Assembly: GCA_905182715.1 (NCBI GenBank)
Contig: CAJJCP010000006.1
Coordinates: forward strand, 1-40,997
Direction: 5' to 3'
Origin: an uncultured Candidatus Poseidoniales archaeon
Lineage (GTDB): Archaea > Thermoplasmatota > Poseidoniia > Poseidoniales > Poseidoniaceae
Length of the DNA: 40,997 bases
In this document: positions 1 through 8,430 of the stretch, piece after piece
How positions within the stretch are numbered: the stretch's first letter is position 1
Layout: each line of letters starts with the position of its first letter
Program-made: the position numbers and the translations under genes
The notes under the pieces: generated by a model
Told to the model about the DNA's origin: nothing
Database searches by the model: none
Seen by the model: the letters and a program-made list of their open reading frames with translations, nothing else

Positions 1-24
1 ATACCCTCGGGTACTCCTTATCAG

Positions 25-98
25 TGGGCGATGCAGGATTCGAACCCGCGTCGACGGGTTCGAAGCCCGTCAGGATATCCAGGCTACCCTAATCGCCC
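25..98 (-). tRNA. tRNA-Arg (anticodon TCG)
   Basis: The reverse strand folds as a cloverleaf: 7-bp acceptor stem GGGCGAT/ATCGCCC, D arm with GG in the loop, anticodon stem ACGGG/CCCGT enclosing loop CTTCGAA, and T arm GCGGG-TTCGAAT-CCTGC. With T33 second in the loop the anticodon is TCG, so the tRNA reads arginine CGA. The discriminator base is A at position 25 and no 3' CCA is encoded, as is usual in archaea. No intron is seen. Confidence 0.93.
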
Positions 99-153
99 TT
101 AGCCTTGCGAGTCACCCCCCCTTCTTGAAGAAGGCGGAAGGATTGGCTCGTAT

Positions 154-558
154 ATGGCGCGCTCTTTACCGTGTATTCCAACGGGATGCTCCGCCTGTTG
201 TCGCGAGACAACGATGCCTCTCACGAAGGCAGAAGCCTCCCTTCTTTCGCGTCGAACTGGGATGGCTGTCGAAGACTTTTCTTGGCGCAATAAGGGTATT
301 CTCACGCTTCTCAACGATGAAACAACCCGCGCTTGTGTCTTTTTGCTAACGTCATCTGCCGATGTCAGTGCGGAGGGAATGTGTTCAGTGTACGAAGTCC
401 GGCCTCAGGGTTGCCGTACCTATCCAAATGTTTTGAATGACCAAGATAAGGCCATTCTCGATGAAGGATGCCCTCACAAAGCACAGTTCCCTGAACCAAC
501 AGAAGAAGATGCCATTATTCTCCTCAATCTTGAGGAACAATTGTTGCGTGAAGAATGA
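154..558 (+). CDS. YkgJ-like cysteine-cluster protein
   Basis: This small cysteine-rich protein (134 aa) resembles the YkgJ/CxxCxxCC family of putative zinc- or iron-binding proteins. The cluster near residues 12-16 reads CSACC. It is followed by a cysteine near residue 61, the segment MCSVYEVRPQGC, where the RP-x-x-C spacing is typical of the family, and a final GCPH. The biochemical role of the family is not settled; metal chelation is inferred from the cysteines. There is no signal peptide or membrane segment. The last 35 bases overlap tail-to-tail with the TrmG10 gene on the other strand. Confidence 0.72.
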   Translation: MARSLPCIPTGCSACCRETTMPLTKAEASLLSRRTGMAVEDFSWRNKGILTLLNDETTRACVFLLTSSADVSAEGMCSVYEVRPQGCRTYPNVLNDQDKAILDEGCPHKAQFPEPTEEDAIILLNLEEQLLREE

Positions 559-1663
559 GTCGTCCTAAACTTGCGTGAACATGTTCAACCCAACGGTTGT
601 TGATTCGCCATCCGGTTGCAGTAAAAGTCGATTGAATATCATCCCACTTTCCATGAAGAAGTTCGACCGAAGCATCAGGCTCGAGTGCTTCATCTGGAAG
701 TTCACCAAAAGGATGAATTGGCAAAATTAACACCAAATCAGCGTTCGAAGCAGCTACCATTCGAGTGCTTTCGAGGACGGAACGAATCAATTCAGCATGG
801 TCGAGAGAGCCTTGAGAATTCCTTCCATAGGGAGGATCGAGTACAAAACCGCAGATTCGATGATGCGCATCGGAGGGAATGACGTGTGGCAATCGTGTCG
901 CATCGCCTAACAGGATTTGAGCATCTGAATCTGGCATTGCCCAATCGAGGTTTTGTTGGGCTCCTTCGATCATCAAAGGGTCAAGGTCAACACCGTATGT
1001 TTCACGTCCTGAAAGCGCTGCTTCCAAAACAAAACCACCGGTTCCAGTCATGAGGTCGAGTGTTGCGCCTTTGTCGCGCGGACCTGATGCCATATTGACG
1101 GCTAAACGGGCAAGGCGAGGGTCGAGGCTGACGGGTTTGAAGAACGGGCGGTCTGTTGCACGTCGAGAAGTAATGCCGTCAGAATCATCACCTGAACCAA
1201 CCATCCAACCGCAGGCAATGATTCCTGCACTGGCGTCAAGTACCAGCCCGATGCGATGCTCTGGAGATTCCAAATCGATTGAATACTCTTGAGAAGAAAG
1301 GATTCCTCCGATTTTCCTTGCCAAGTCTCGACTGCTGACTCCGGCCATTTTCCCTTCATGTTTCATCGGGCGCACGGCGACTGAGCCTGAACGAGGATAG
1401 GCTTCGAGATAGGATTTCATCTGTTCGATAAAGGCCGAAGTATCTGCATCATGCTCCCATACGATTGCGTCGAGAAGCAAGGCTTGGCATCCACTCGAAC
1501 AATCAACAGCGGCCTGCATTTGTGACAGAGTCGGTTCTCCTTCAAGACGAACCAATCGGCGAGAAGCAAGGCGAACCAGTTTGGTATGCGGGAGCAGAGC
1601 TGAGATTTCCGCCCGTGCCAATGCAGGATGCCAGCCACGTAAACTCGCTACATGACTCGCCAT
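524..1663 (-). CDS. trmG10: tRNA (guanine(10)-N2)-dimethyltransferase, THUMP + SAM methyltransferase
   Basis: This enzyme probably methylates N2 of guanosine 10 in tRNA using S-adenosylmethionine. The N-terminal half (about residues 1-160) looks like a THUMP-type RNA-binding region. The C-terminal half is a Rossmann methyltransferase with motif I DLMTGTGGFVLEAAL, the acidic turn GVDLDPLMIEGAQQN, and the catalytic DPPYGR motif expected for N2-guanine methylation. The length of 379 aa is slightly above that of archaeal Trm-G10. It is divergent from the flap endonuclease gene with a short shared promoter space, and its 3' end overlaps the YkgJ-like gene by 35 bases. Confidence 0.88.
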   Translation of the reverse strand: MASHVASLRGWHPALARAEISALLPHTKLVRLASRRLVRLEGEPTLSQMQAAVDCSSGCQALLLDAIVWEHDADTSAFIEQMKSYLEAYPRSGSVAVRPMKHEGKMAGVSSRDLARKIGGILSSQEYSIDLESPEHRIGLVLDASAGIIACGWMVGSGDDSDGITSRRATDRPFFKPVSLDPRLARLAVNMASGPRDKGATLDLMTGTGGFVLEAALSGRETYGVDLDPLMIEGAQQNLDWAMPDSDAQILLGDATRLPHVIPSDAHHRICGFVLDPPYGRNSQGSLDHAELIRSVLESTRMVAASNADLVLILPIHPFGELPDEALEPDASVELLHGKWDDIQSTFTATGWRINNRWVEHVHASLGRLILHATIVPQD

Positions 1664-1705
1664 GGTGAGTGCTTGCGCCTCGCCTTTTTGACCGATTCGG
1701 ATGCG

Positions 1706-1711
1706 AATATA
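1706..1711 (+). promoter_or_regulatory. TATA-like element of the flap endonuclease gene
   Basis: AATATA lies 28-33 bases before the ATG at 1739. That spacing places transcription start almost at the start codon, consistent with a leaderless archaeal transcript and supporting 1739 over upstream in-frame starts. Confidence 0.4.
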
Positions 1712-1738
1712 GACATACTGTCACCTTATGTACACTTC

Positions 1739-2767
1739 ATGGGCTGTAATCTTCGTGACCTCGTAACGCCTGAGGACATCGATTTAGCCAGTTTATCTGG
1801 GCAGCGCGTTGGCATCGATGCTTTTCTGACAGCATTCCAGTTTCTCACCACAATGCGAGACCGTTCGCCTCAAGGCGACGGCGGGCCACTTCGCGCTGAC
1901 AACGGAAAAATAGTTTCCCACCTGATGGGTTTTCTTAATCGAACAACGACTTTGTTGAAACTTGGAATTCGGCCGATTTACATTTTTGATGGAGAATCAC
2001 CAGAATTGAAAGCCGATGAATTAGCATCTCGTAGAGCTCGCCGAGATGAAGCCAAACGAGTCCATGAAGAAGCATTAGCCGCGGGTGATTTTGCATTGGC
2101 GCAAAAAATGGCTCCCCGTATCATGTATTATTCTCAAGAAATGGTTGATGAGACCAAGCAAATGCTCGACTACCTCGGCGTGCCCTGGGTTGTCGCCAAA
2201 GCCGAGGGCGAAGGACAAGCAGCAGTGATGGCTGCAAAAGGCCAACTTGACGTCGTCGCTACCCAAGATTGGGATGCGTTACTGTACGGCACACCTCGCC
2301 TCGTTCGGAACCTGATGAGCGATGGTACCAAGCAGCACGGTCGAACTGTCCGAGCCCAACTCATCAATCTCGATGAAATGCTTGGCAGTCACGAACTTAG
2401 TCGAGAACAATTAATCGATCTGGCCATTATGATCGGAACTGATTTCCACCCAGGCATCAAAGGAATTGGGCCAAAAACTGGAATTAAACTCATCAAAGAA
2501 CACGGTTCCATCGAAACGATTTGTCAAGTAAAGGACAAAGAAGTCCCACAGCGTCTCGATGAAATCCGAGAAATATTCCATAACCATCCAGCGGTTGAAG
2601 TAGCCGATAAAGACCTACTCCCTGGCCAAATTGATATCAAAGGCCTCACTCAATTTTTGCAAGTTGAACGACAATTCAGTCAACGCCGGATGGATAACGA
2701 GTTGGACAAATTACGAGATGTCGGCCTTATCCGAGATGGTGGCCAAACGTCACTGTTCTCATTTTGA
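1739..2767 (+). CDS. fen: Flap endonuclease 1 (FEN-1)
   Basis: This structure-specific nuclease removes 5' flaps during lagging-strand maturation and repair. The start at 1739 gives the family N-terminus MGCNLRDLV, whose second-position glycine enters the active site; upstream in-frame starts would add a non-homologous tail. Metal-binding acids lie in VGIDAF, IYIFDGESP, KAEGEGQAA, ATQDWDALLYG and IGTDFHPG. The helix-two-turn-helix region is GIKGIGPKTGIKLI. The last residues QTSLFSF form a PCNA-interacting (PIP) box. At 342 aa the length matches archaeal FEN-1. The 3' end overlaps the CoA-transferase gene on the opposite strand by 9 bases. Confidence 0.97.
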   Translation: MGCNLRDLVTPEDIDLASLSGQRVGIDAFLTAFQFLTTMRDRSPQGDGGPLRADNGKIVSHLMGFLNRTTTLLKLGIRPIYIFDGESPELKADELASRRARRDEAKRVHEEALAAGDFALAQKMAPRIMYYSQEMVDETKQMLDYLGVPWVVAKAEGEGQAAVMAAKGQLDVVATQDWDALLYGTPRLVRNLMSDGTKQHGRTVRAQLINLDEMLGSHELSREQLIDLAIMIGTDFHPGIKGIGPKTGIKLIKEHGSIETICQVKDKEVPQRLDEIREIFHNHPAVEVADKDLLPGQIDIKGLTQFLQVERQFSQRRMDNELDKLRDVGLIRDGGQTSLFSF

Positions 2768-3796
2768 AGGGTGCATAAAGCGCAAAGGGCTTGCTAAGAC
2801 GTCAACGCCCTGATATTGTGTAACTGCTTGACGCGCTACGCTTTGAGGGTCGTTAAGAGCCTCGAGTACGGTGTTGACTGGAGCGCATGGAACGCCTGTT
2901 AATTTCTCTTCAAGGTCACTGCGAGTAAGGTTCGAAACTGCGTTTGAAACAGATGTTTCAACTGCATCACGTGCATGAACACGCCCTTCATTGGTTGCCC
3001 AATCATCATGGTTGTCAAGTGACAGTGCTTCAACTAAAGTGAGCCATTGATTATCAGAGCCCACGCCAATGACAAACCATCCGTCTTTCGCCTCAAACGC
3101 CCGATAGGGTACAAGATTTGGATGGGCTGAGCCCATCGGAGTTGGATTTACGCCACTTGCCATGGCATTATGCGCTTGATTGACCAAAGCAGCAACGGCA
3201 CAATCCCACAGTGAGAGGTCGATGCGCATGGCTTCACCTGTCTTTTCCTTGTGGAACAGCGCAGCGAGAATTGCATTTCCTGCATTGAGCCCAGTAATGA
3301 CATCAATCCATGCCACGCCAACTTTGACGGGTGCAGCTCCTGCCTCTCCAGTGATGCCCATGATGCCGCTTCGTGCTTGTAAGGCGACATCGTAACCTGG
3401 CTCATCGCGACGAGGGCCCGTTGCTCCATAGGCTGAAATTGAGCAAAGAATAACGTTGCTTGGTAAAGGCCCGAGCAGACGCTCAAGCGTTCCTGGGCGG
3501 AAGTTCTCAACAACGACATCTGCTGTTTCGATCAGTGCCCGAACATCTTGCGCTTCTCGTTTGAGGTCAAAGTTGACTATTTCTTTGCCCCGATTACACG
3601 ATAAGAAATACGCTGCGACTTTTTTCCCGTCGAAACCGGTGGTGAATGGTGGCCCCCATTGACGGGTGTCATCGCCCCATGGTGCTTCGATTTTGATGAC
3701 TTCAGCACCGAGGTCAGCCAACATCTGCGTTGCATAAGGTCCAGCCAAGATACGCGAGACATCGACGATTCGAATACCCTCTAGAATTCCGCTCAT
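2759..3796 (-). CDS. Class III CoA-transferase (CaiB/BaiF family)
   Basis: Family III enzymes move CoA between a CoA thioester and a free acid through an aspartyl-CoA intermediate. The protein opens with LEGIRIVDVSRILAGP, followed by ATQMLADLGAEVIKIE and the block PGYDVALQARSGIMGITG, whose Asp fits the catalytic residue. The N-terminal methionine at 3796 (MSGILEGIR) starts exactly where the family starts; the open frame runs another 60 codons upstream into non-homologous sequence. At 345 aa it is shorter than typical 380-420 aa members. The substrate cannot be read from the sequence. It is divergent from the membrane-protein gene at 3849. Confidence 0.88.
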   Translation of the reverse strand: MSGILEGIRIVDVSRILAGPYATQMLADLGAEVIKIEAPWGDDTRQWGPPFTTGFDGKKVAAYFLSCNRGKEIVNFDLKREAQDVRALIETADVVVENFRPGTLERLLGPLPSNVILCSISAYGATGPRRDEPGYDVALQARSGIMGITGEAGAAPVKVGVAWIDVITGLNAGNAILAALFHKEKTGEAMRIDLSLWDCAVAALVNQAHNAMASGVNPTPMGSAHPNLVPYRAFEAKDGWFVIGVGSDNQWLTLVEALSLDNHDDWATNEGRVHARDAVETSVSNAVSNLTRSDLEEKLTGVPCAPVNTVLEALNDPQSVARQAVTQYQGVDVLASPLRFMHPSK

Positions 3797-3848
3797 GTAC
3801 CCCCGAAGTGTCCGAAAGGGTTGAACCTCACGCCCCGAACCGTTGGCT

Positions 3849-5318
3849 ATGGAGCGGTTAAATTTCGAAGACGACCGGCTCTGGATACGTTTGTTGATGT
3901 TGGGCATCTTGCTCAACCTCATCGTTTGTTTCACCAGCGATTTAGGACTCGATACACAGGTGAAAATGGCCGTCAATGAAGATGGTGCTCTTCCTTGGGG
4001 CGATTTACGTCCTGAAACTGCAGGCGAAAGCGACCCGAATGATGGAGGTCAACGGGTCGTATTGCCGCTGTATAATCTGTCAGAAATTGCTATCAAAGCG
4101 ATGGCCTTCCTTACTTTTGCCGGCATGATTGCTTGTTTATACCGGTGGGGCGGGGTTCGTTCTGCTGCTGTTCTTTCACTCTCACCAGCATTCATATTCT
4201 CGATTGGCCGAGGCTATGAAGAAGTCTACTTGGCTGTTTTTTGTGCTGCGGCATTCATGCTGTTCACAGGTGTACTTTCAGAAAAAAACAGAATACTCCA
4301 GTCATTTGGAGGCGCACTCGCGTTCATGCTGATGCCGTACGCAAAGGGTTTCACCGATGGGACTGGAATACTGATTGGAGCGGCCGTGTTGACAGTTGTA
4401 GTCACTCTTTGGAACGAAATTGAACAGCGGGGTGGAGAGAAAACCAAATGGATGTCAAAACCTCATGTCGTTGGCATTGTTGTCTTTATTTCCGTTTCTC
4501 TTTGTATGATCGTTCTCGGGATGCTCGAATACAGCAGTACGTTTTCCATCATGATGGAAAGTCCTGTCCGATACGGTACTGCGTTGGTATTTTCGATATT
4601 GGATGTCGTGGTTATTTTCACTTTCATTGGGATGGTGTCATGGCCCTTTATCGGACCTCTGATTCAAGGGCTCACATCGATTAACGATTCGAAAACCGCT
4701 CAAATGACTGGATTCATTGTAGGAATCCTGACTGCCCTCGTATTCTATGTAGCAGCCCTTTGGACCTATGAAGCGAGTATTTGGAATGCAAATTGGCCTG
4801 GTGTCATATGGACGATGGGCAATAACGGACGATACGCAACCATGCTGTTCATTCCATTTGTGATGTTACTTCAACAACTCAGACATCATACCGAAGTGCC
4901 AACCTATGATGCTCCACTTTCAAAAGCAAAGGTCATGGGATTAACGCTTCTTTTGTTGCTGCCACTTTCTATGCTTGCATCACTTCACGGACAAACCATG
5001 TGGACGGATGAAGCAGCAAGTGAAATGAATCTCGAAGATGGAGAAGAATTCCTGTATGTCTCAGAAGATACGCTTGGTATGCACTGGCTCTATACGTTCT
5101 ATGCTCCACTGGATGCGGAGGAAAAGGGGATTACCGGTCATTGGAGATCAATAGATTCGACCTGGGAGTCGGATTTGGACTCCACCTTATCGCAAGTGAC
5201 AACGCTCGTTGTTTCACCTGATGTAACATTGACACCCAAAGGATGGATTGTTGAATCAAGTGGAGAAGTGAATCTTCTCAACGGGGGAGGCGAGTGGCGC
5301 GTGTTAACGCGCTCCTAA
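3849..5318 (+). CDS. Multipass membrane protein, possible GT-C type glycosyltransferase
   Basis: This 489-aa integral membrane protein has about ten hydrophobic helices. A first helix (LLMLGILLNLIVCFT) is followed by a long polar loop with several acidic residues, and a short GRGYEE motif precedes another helix. A soluble C-terminal domain of about 110 residues follows the last helix. A helix, then an acidic first external loop, many helices and a soluble tail resemble GT-C glycosyltransferases that use lipid-linked sugars, but no diagnostic motif was identified, so function is open. The ATG at 3849 is preferred over an upstream in-frame TTG at 3843. Confidence 0.6.
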   Translation: MERLNFEDDRLWIRLLMLGILLNLIVCFTSDLGLDTQVKMAVNEDGALPWGDLRPETAGESDPNDGGQRVVLPLYNLSEIAIKAMAFLTFAGMIACLYRWGGVRSAAVLSLSPAFIFSIGRGYEEVYLAVFCAAAFMLFTGVLSEKNRILQSFGGALAFMLMPYAKGFTDGTGILIGAAVLTVVVTLWNEIEQRGGEKTKWMSKPHVVGIVVFISVSLCMIVLGMLEYSSTFSIMMESPVRYGTALVFSILDVVVIFTFIGMVSWPFIGPLIQGLTSINDSKTAQMTGFIVGILTALVFYVAALWTYEASIWNANWPGVIWTMGNNGRYATMLFIPFVMLLQQLRHHTEVPTYDAPLSKAKVMGLTLLLLLPLSMLASLHGQTMWTDEAASEMNLEDGEEFLYVSEDTLGMHWLYTFYAPLDAEEKGITGHWRSIDSTWESDLDSTLSQVTTLVVSPDVTLTPKGWIVESSGEVNLLNGGGEWRVLTRS

Positions 5319-5320
5319 CC

Positions 5321-5500
5321 TCAAGCGTTCTTGTCAGCTTGGACTTGTGCACGGACAGCTTGTGCAGCAGACTTTGCGTCTTGCATAGCCTTGCGCACAC
5401 GGGTGCCAGCAGCAGCGTTACCCTTGTCATGCTTGACAGCATCACCAAGAGCGGCAGTTAAATCATCAATCATCGTTTGAACCATAGCCTCGACGGACAT
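5321..5500 (-). CDS. Histone H1-like (Hc1-type) small basic protein
   Basis: A 59-aa protein starting MSVEAMVQTMIDDL. The middle, KHDKGNAAAGTRVRKAMQDA, matches the conserved pattern KGN-x-AAGTRVRK of the short Hc1/histone H1-like proteins of bacteria. Those proteins are helical and associate with the nucleoid. A DNA-binding role here is inferred from that resemblance. The start at 5500 is chosen because the longer frame adds 40 residues with many cysteines and no homology. It is divergent from aceE. Confidence 0.75.
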   Translation of the reverse strand: MSVEAMVQTMIDDLTAALGDAVKHDKGNAAAGTRVRKAMQDAKSAAQAVRAQVQADKNA

Positions 5501-5680
5501 AACTTGCCCGCAGAGTAATCGGCTTTTATTGGTTCCTCCGGAAAAACATGAAAAACGGCAACAAAAATCGATGCATAGAGCGCCGGCTTGCAAAAAATGC
5601 TCCGAAAAGGCACATCCCACTGAAACTCCGACCGGATTTCAAGCGAGAGGTTGAAAGCCCCTAGGTTAGAGGGGGTGTCA

Positions 5681-5688
5681 AGGAGGAG
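5681..5688 (+). promoter_or_regulatory. Strong Shine-Dalgarno before aceE
   Basis: AGGAGGAG ends six bases before the aceE ATG at 5695. This near-perfect ribosome binding site contrasts with several leaderless starts elsewhere in the window and fixes the aceE start. Confidence 0.75.
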
Positions 5689-5694
5689 TAAGAC

Positions 5695-8244
5695 ATGGGC
5701 TTTGGTGTTCGAGGAACTTTACCTGACCCTGACCCTGTTGCAACACAGGAATGGGTTGATTCGATTCTTGCGGTCCGAGACCAGCTTGGAGACGAAGAAG
5801 CCCGTCGCATCTTGCTTTCAACCGTTGACGCAGCTCGACATGCTGGCGTTGAAATTGACGTTGTCAATACCCCTTACCTCAATACGATTCACCCTGAAAG
5901 CCAAGGGACCTATCCGGGCGATTTGGAAATGGAACTGCGCCTCCATGGCATTAACCGATGGAATGCAATGATGATTGTCACTCGAGGGAACAAATATTTC
6001 GAAGGCATTGGCGGTCACATCTCCACCTATGCATCAACATCTCACGCATGGGAGATTGGATTCAACCACTTCTTCCGTGGCAAAGATGGCGCAGGACAAG
6101 GCGACCACCTCTACTGGCAAGGGCACGCATCTCCCGGGATCTATGCTCGTGCTTGGCTTGAAGGAAGATTAACCCATGAGCAAATGGAAGCGTTCCGTCA
6201 GGAAACTGGAGGCAAGGGCTTGTCTTCGTATCCGCACCCTCGCCTCATGCCTGATTTCTGGGAATTCCCATCCGTCAGCATGGGCCTTGGAGCTATGACT
6301 GCGATTCACCAAGCGCGCTTTAACCGCTACCTCGAAGACCGAGGATTGGTTTCCACCGCTAACTCCCGAGTATGGTATACAATGGGCGATGGTGAATCAG
6401 ATGAACCTGAATCATTGTCCCAACTTTCTCTTGCAGGTCGTGAGGGTCTTGACAACATTGTCATGACCATGAACTGTAACCTTCAGCGTCTCGACGGCCC
6501 CGTTCGAGGCAATTCAAAGATTGTTCAAGAACTCGAAGGCCGCTTCCGCGGTGCTGGCTGGAACGTCATCAAAGTGCTCTGGGGAAGCAGTTGGGATGAC
6601 TTGTTCGCTCGAGACTCTGCAGGCTTAATCGCTGCACGCCTCGATGAATTGGTCGATGGTGATGAACAACGCATCATGACGGCAGACGGTGCTATTATTC
6701 GCAAGGATTTTTTCAACTCTGAAGGACTCGCCGCATTAGTCGCTCATTTGAGTGATGATGACTTAGTCGACTTGTGCGCAGATGTTGGCGGGCACGATTT
6801 CCTCAAACTCCATGCAGCCTATGCTCAAGCGACTGCTCACAAAGGTCAGCCGACCGTTGTGCTCATGCGTACCATCAAAGGATTTGGACTTGGACCTGCT
6901 TTTGCAGGTCGAAACACAACCCATCAAAAGAAGAAGGCCGGAATGGAAAGCATACAGTACATGCGCGACGATTTGGGTCTCAAGTTTACTGATGAAGAAC
7001 TAGAAAACTACCCCTATGTCATGCCAGAAGATGTGCCCGAAGTGGTGGCCTATGCCAAGCAACGCAGAGCCGTCATGGATGGGTTCGTGCCAACTCGAGT
7101 CGTTCCAAAGTTCGACCTCAAACTCCCCGGAGAAGCAACCTATGCGGATTTTGATGAAGGTACCAAGGGCAAGATGGAAGTTTCAACGACCATGGCCTTC
7201 GTGCGAATTTTACGCTCTTTGATGAAAGACAAAGAATTCGGAAAGAGAATCGTTCCAATTATTCCTGACGAGGCTCGAACCTTTGGTATGGATCCCTTAT
7301 TTGCTGAATTTGGTATTTACCATCCCGAAGGCCAACTCTACAAACCAGTCGACCACAAAGTGCTGATGAAGTACAAGGAATCGGCAAAAGGCCAACTCTT
7401 GGAAGAAGGCATTAACGAAGCAGGCGCAACTTCGACGTTCATCGCCGCAGCGACCTCTTTTGCAACCCACCATTATCCTACAATTCCGTTCTACACCTTC
7501 TATTCGATGTTCGGATTCCAACGTGTGGCTGACCTCATTTGGTCTGCAGCAGACCAACGTGCTCGTGGTTTCCTCATGGGAGCAACCTCAGGTCGAACCA
7601 CACTCAACGGTGAAGGTTTGCAACACCAAGACGGCCACTCTCTTCTGATGGCTCATACCAATCCTGCAGTTCGTGCCTGGGACCCAGCCTTCGCTTACGA
7701 ATTGGCCACCATCATCCGACACGGAATCGATGAAATGTACGGCCAAGACAAAGACGTCATCCACTACATTGCCGTCTACAATGAAAATTATCCTATGCCT
7801 CCTAAGCCAGAAGGTGTTGACCAAGGTATCATTCGTGGCATGTATTTGCTTCGAGGTGCTCCAAAGGGCGACGGCCCAATCGTTCGCCTCATTGGTTCAG
7901 GACCGATCATGGTGCAAGTCTTGGATGCAGTTGAGAAACTCGAAGCCTATGGCGTTCGGTCAGAAATATATTCAGCAACATCCTATGGTGAAATGCGCCG
8001 AGAAGGTTTGGAATGCGACCGATGGAATCGATTGCACCCAAGCAAAGCCGCAAAGCAACCGTGGATTGAGCAAATGCTCGGAACCGGAGATGTTCCAGTC
8101 ATTGCCGTCAGCGATAACATGGCAGCAGTCCCTGATATGATTCGACAATGGGTCGGTGGCCACTTTACCGTCTTAGGAACCGATGGGTTCGGTCGCTCTG
8201 ATACCCGTGAAGCACTTCGCAGATTCTTTGAAATTGATGGGTAA
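5695..8244 (+). CDS. aceE: Pyruvate dehydrogenase E1, homodimeric type (AceE), main part
   Basis: E1 decarboxylates pyruvate with thiamine diphosphate and passes the acetyl group to lipoyl-E2. The sequence follows bacterial AceE throughout: NTPYLNTI and GDLEMELRLHGINRWNAM near the N-terminus, HASPGIYARAWLEGRL, the thiamine-diphosphate/Mg motif GDGESDEPES (from about residue 231) with NCNLQRLDGPVRGN, then IPDEARTFGMDPLF and FYSMFGFQRVADLIW. The frame stops after REALRRFFEIDG, but AceE proteins normally continue about 40 residues; those residues are encoded one frame over from 8237 (next entry). 849 aa plus the tail approximates the 887 aa of E. coli AceE. No E2 or E3 gene lies in the window. 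Confidence 0.95.
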   Translation: MGFGVRGTLPDPDPVATQEWVDSILAVRDQLGDEEARRILLSTVDAARHAGVEIDVVNTPYLNTIHPESQGTYPGDLEMELRLHGINRWNAMMIVTRGNKYFEGIGGHISTYASTSHAWEIGFNHFFRGKDGAGQGDHLYWQGHASPGIYARAWLEGRLTHEQMEAFRQETGGKGLSSYPHPRLMPDFWEFPSVSMGLGAMTAIHQARFNRYLEDRGLVSTANSRVWYTMGDGESDEPESLSQLSLAGREGLDNIVMTMNCNLQRLDGPVRGNSKIVQELEGRFRGAGWNVIKVLWGSSWDDLFARDSAGLIAARLDELVDGDEQRIMTADGAIIRKDFFNSEGLAALVAHLSDDDLVDLCADVGGHDFLKLHAAYAQATAHKGQPTVVLMRTIKGFGLGPAFAGRNTTHQKKKAGMESIQYMRDDLGLKFTDEELENYPYVMPEDVPEVVAYAKQRRAVMDGFVPTRVVPKFDLKLPGEATYADFDEGTKGKMEVSTTMAFVRILRSLMKDKEFGKRIVPIIPDEARTFGMDPLFAEFGIYHPEGQLYKPVDHKVLMKYKESAKGQLLEEGINEAGATSTFIAAATSFATHHYPTIPFYTFYSMFGFQRVADLIWSAADQRARGFLMGATSGRTTLNGEGLQHQDGHSLLMAHTNPAVRAWDPAFAYELATIIRHGIDEMYGQDKDVIHYIAVYNENYPMPPKPEGVDQGIIRGMYLLRGAPKGDGPIVRLIGSGPIMVQVLDAVEKLEAYGVRSEIYSATSYGEMRREGLECDRWNRLHPSKAAKQPWIEQMLGTGDVPVIAVSDNMAAVPDMIRQWVGGHFTVLGTDGFGRSDTREALRRFFEIDG

Positions 8245-8368
8245 AGCAGTTGCACTTGCAGCACTTTCAGCATTGGTAAGAGATGGTTCAATCGATGCCA
8301 GCGTTTACGAAAAGGCCGAGAAAGAATTTGGAATTTCAACCGAGCGTGAAGACATCACTGAAATCTGA
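8237..8368 (+). CDS. Displaced C-terminus of AceE (separate 43-aa frame)
   Basis: The frame starts with ATG at 8237, overlapping the aceE stop. Its product, with VALAALSALVRDGSIDASV and then YEKAEKEFGI, looks like the usual end of AceE (the family pattern is VVAALxxLAxxGxID, then a short xxAIxxFGID segment). Removing one G from the GGG at 8239-8241 joins it to the main frame. Either the assembly has an extra base, the gene is mutated, or the end is made by +1 frameshifting or as a coupled separate peptide. An extra base is the simplest explanation given similar shifts elsewhere here. Confidence 0.6.
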   Translation: MGKAVALAALSALVRDGSIDASVYEKAEKEFGISTEREDITEI

Positions 8369-8430
8369 TGCCCATCGGCAGTCAAGACCAAAACCAACAG
8401 CCTTCTCATTGCATTTGAGAGGCGGCGCAG

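Noticed and set aside
1050-1292. Various long frames antiparallel to trmG10, cox and other genes
   Set aside because: They are shadows of well-supported genes and carry no domain or start signals of their own.
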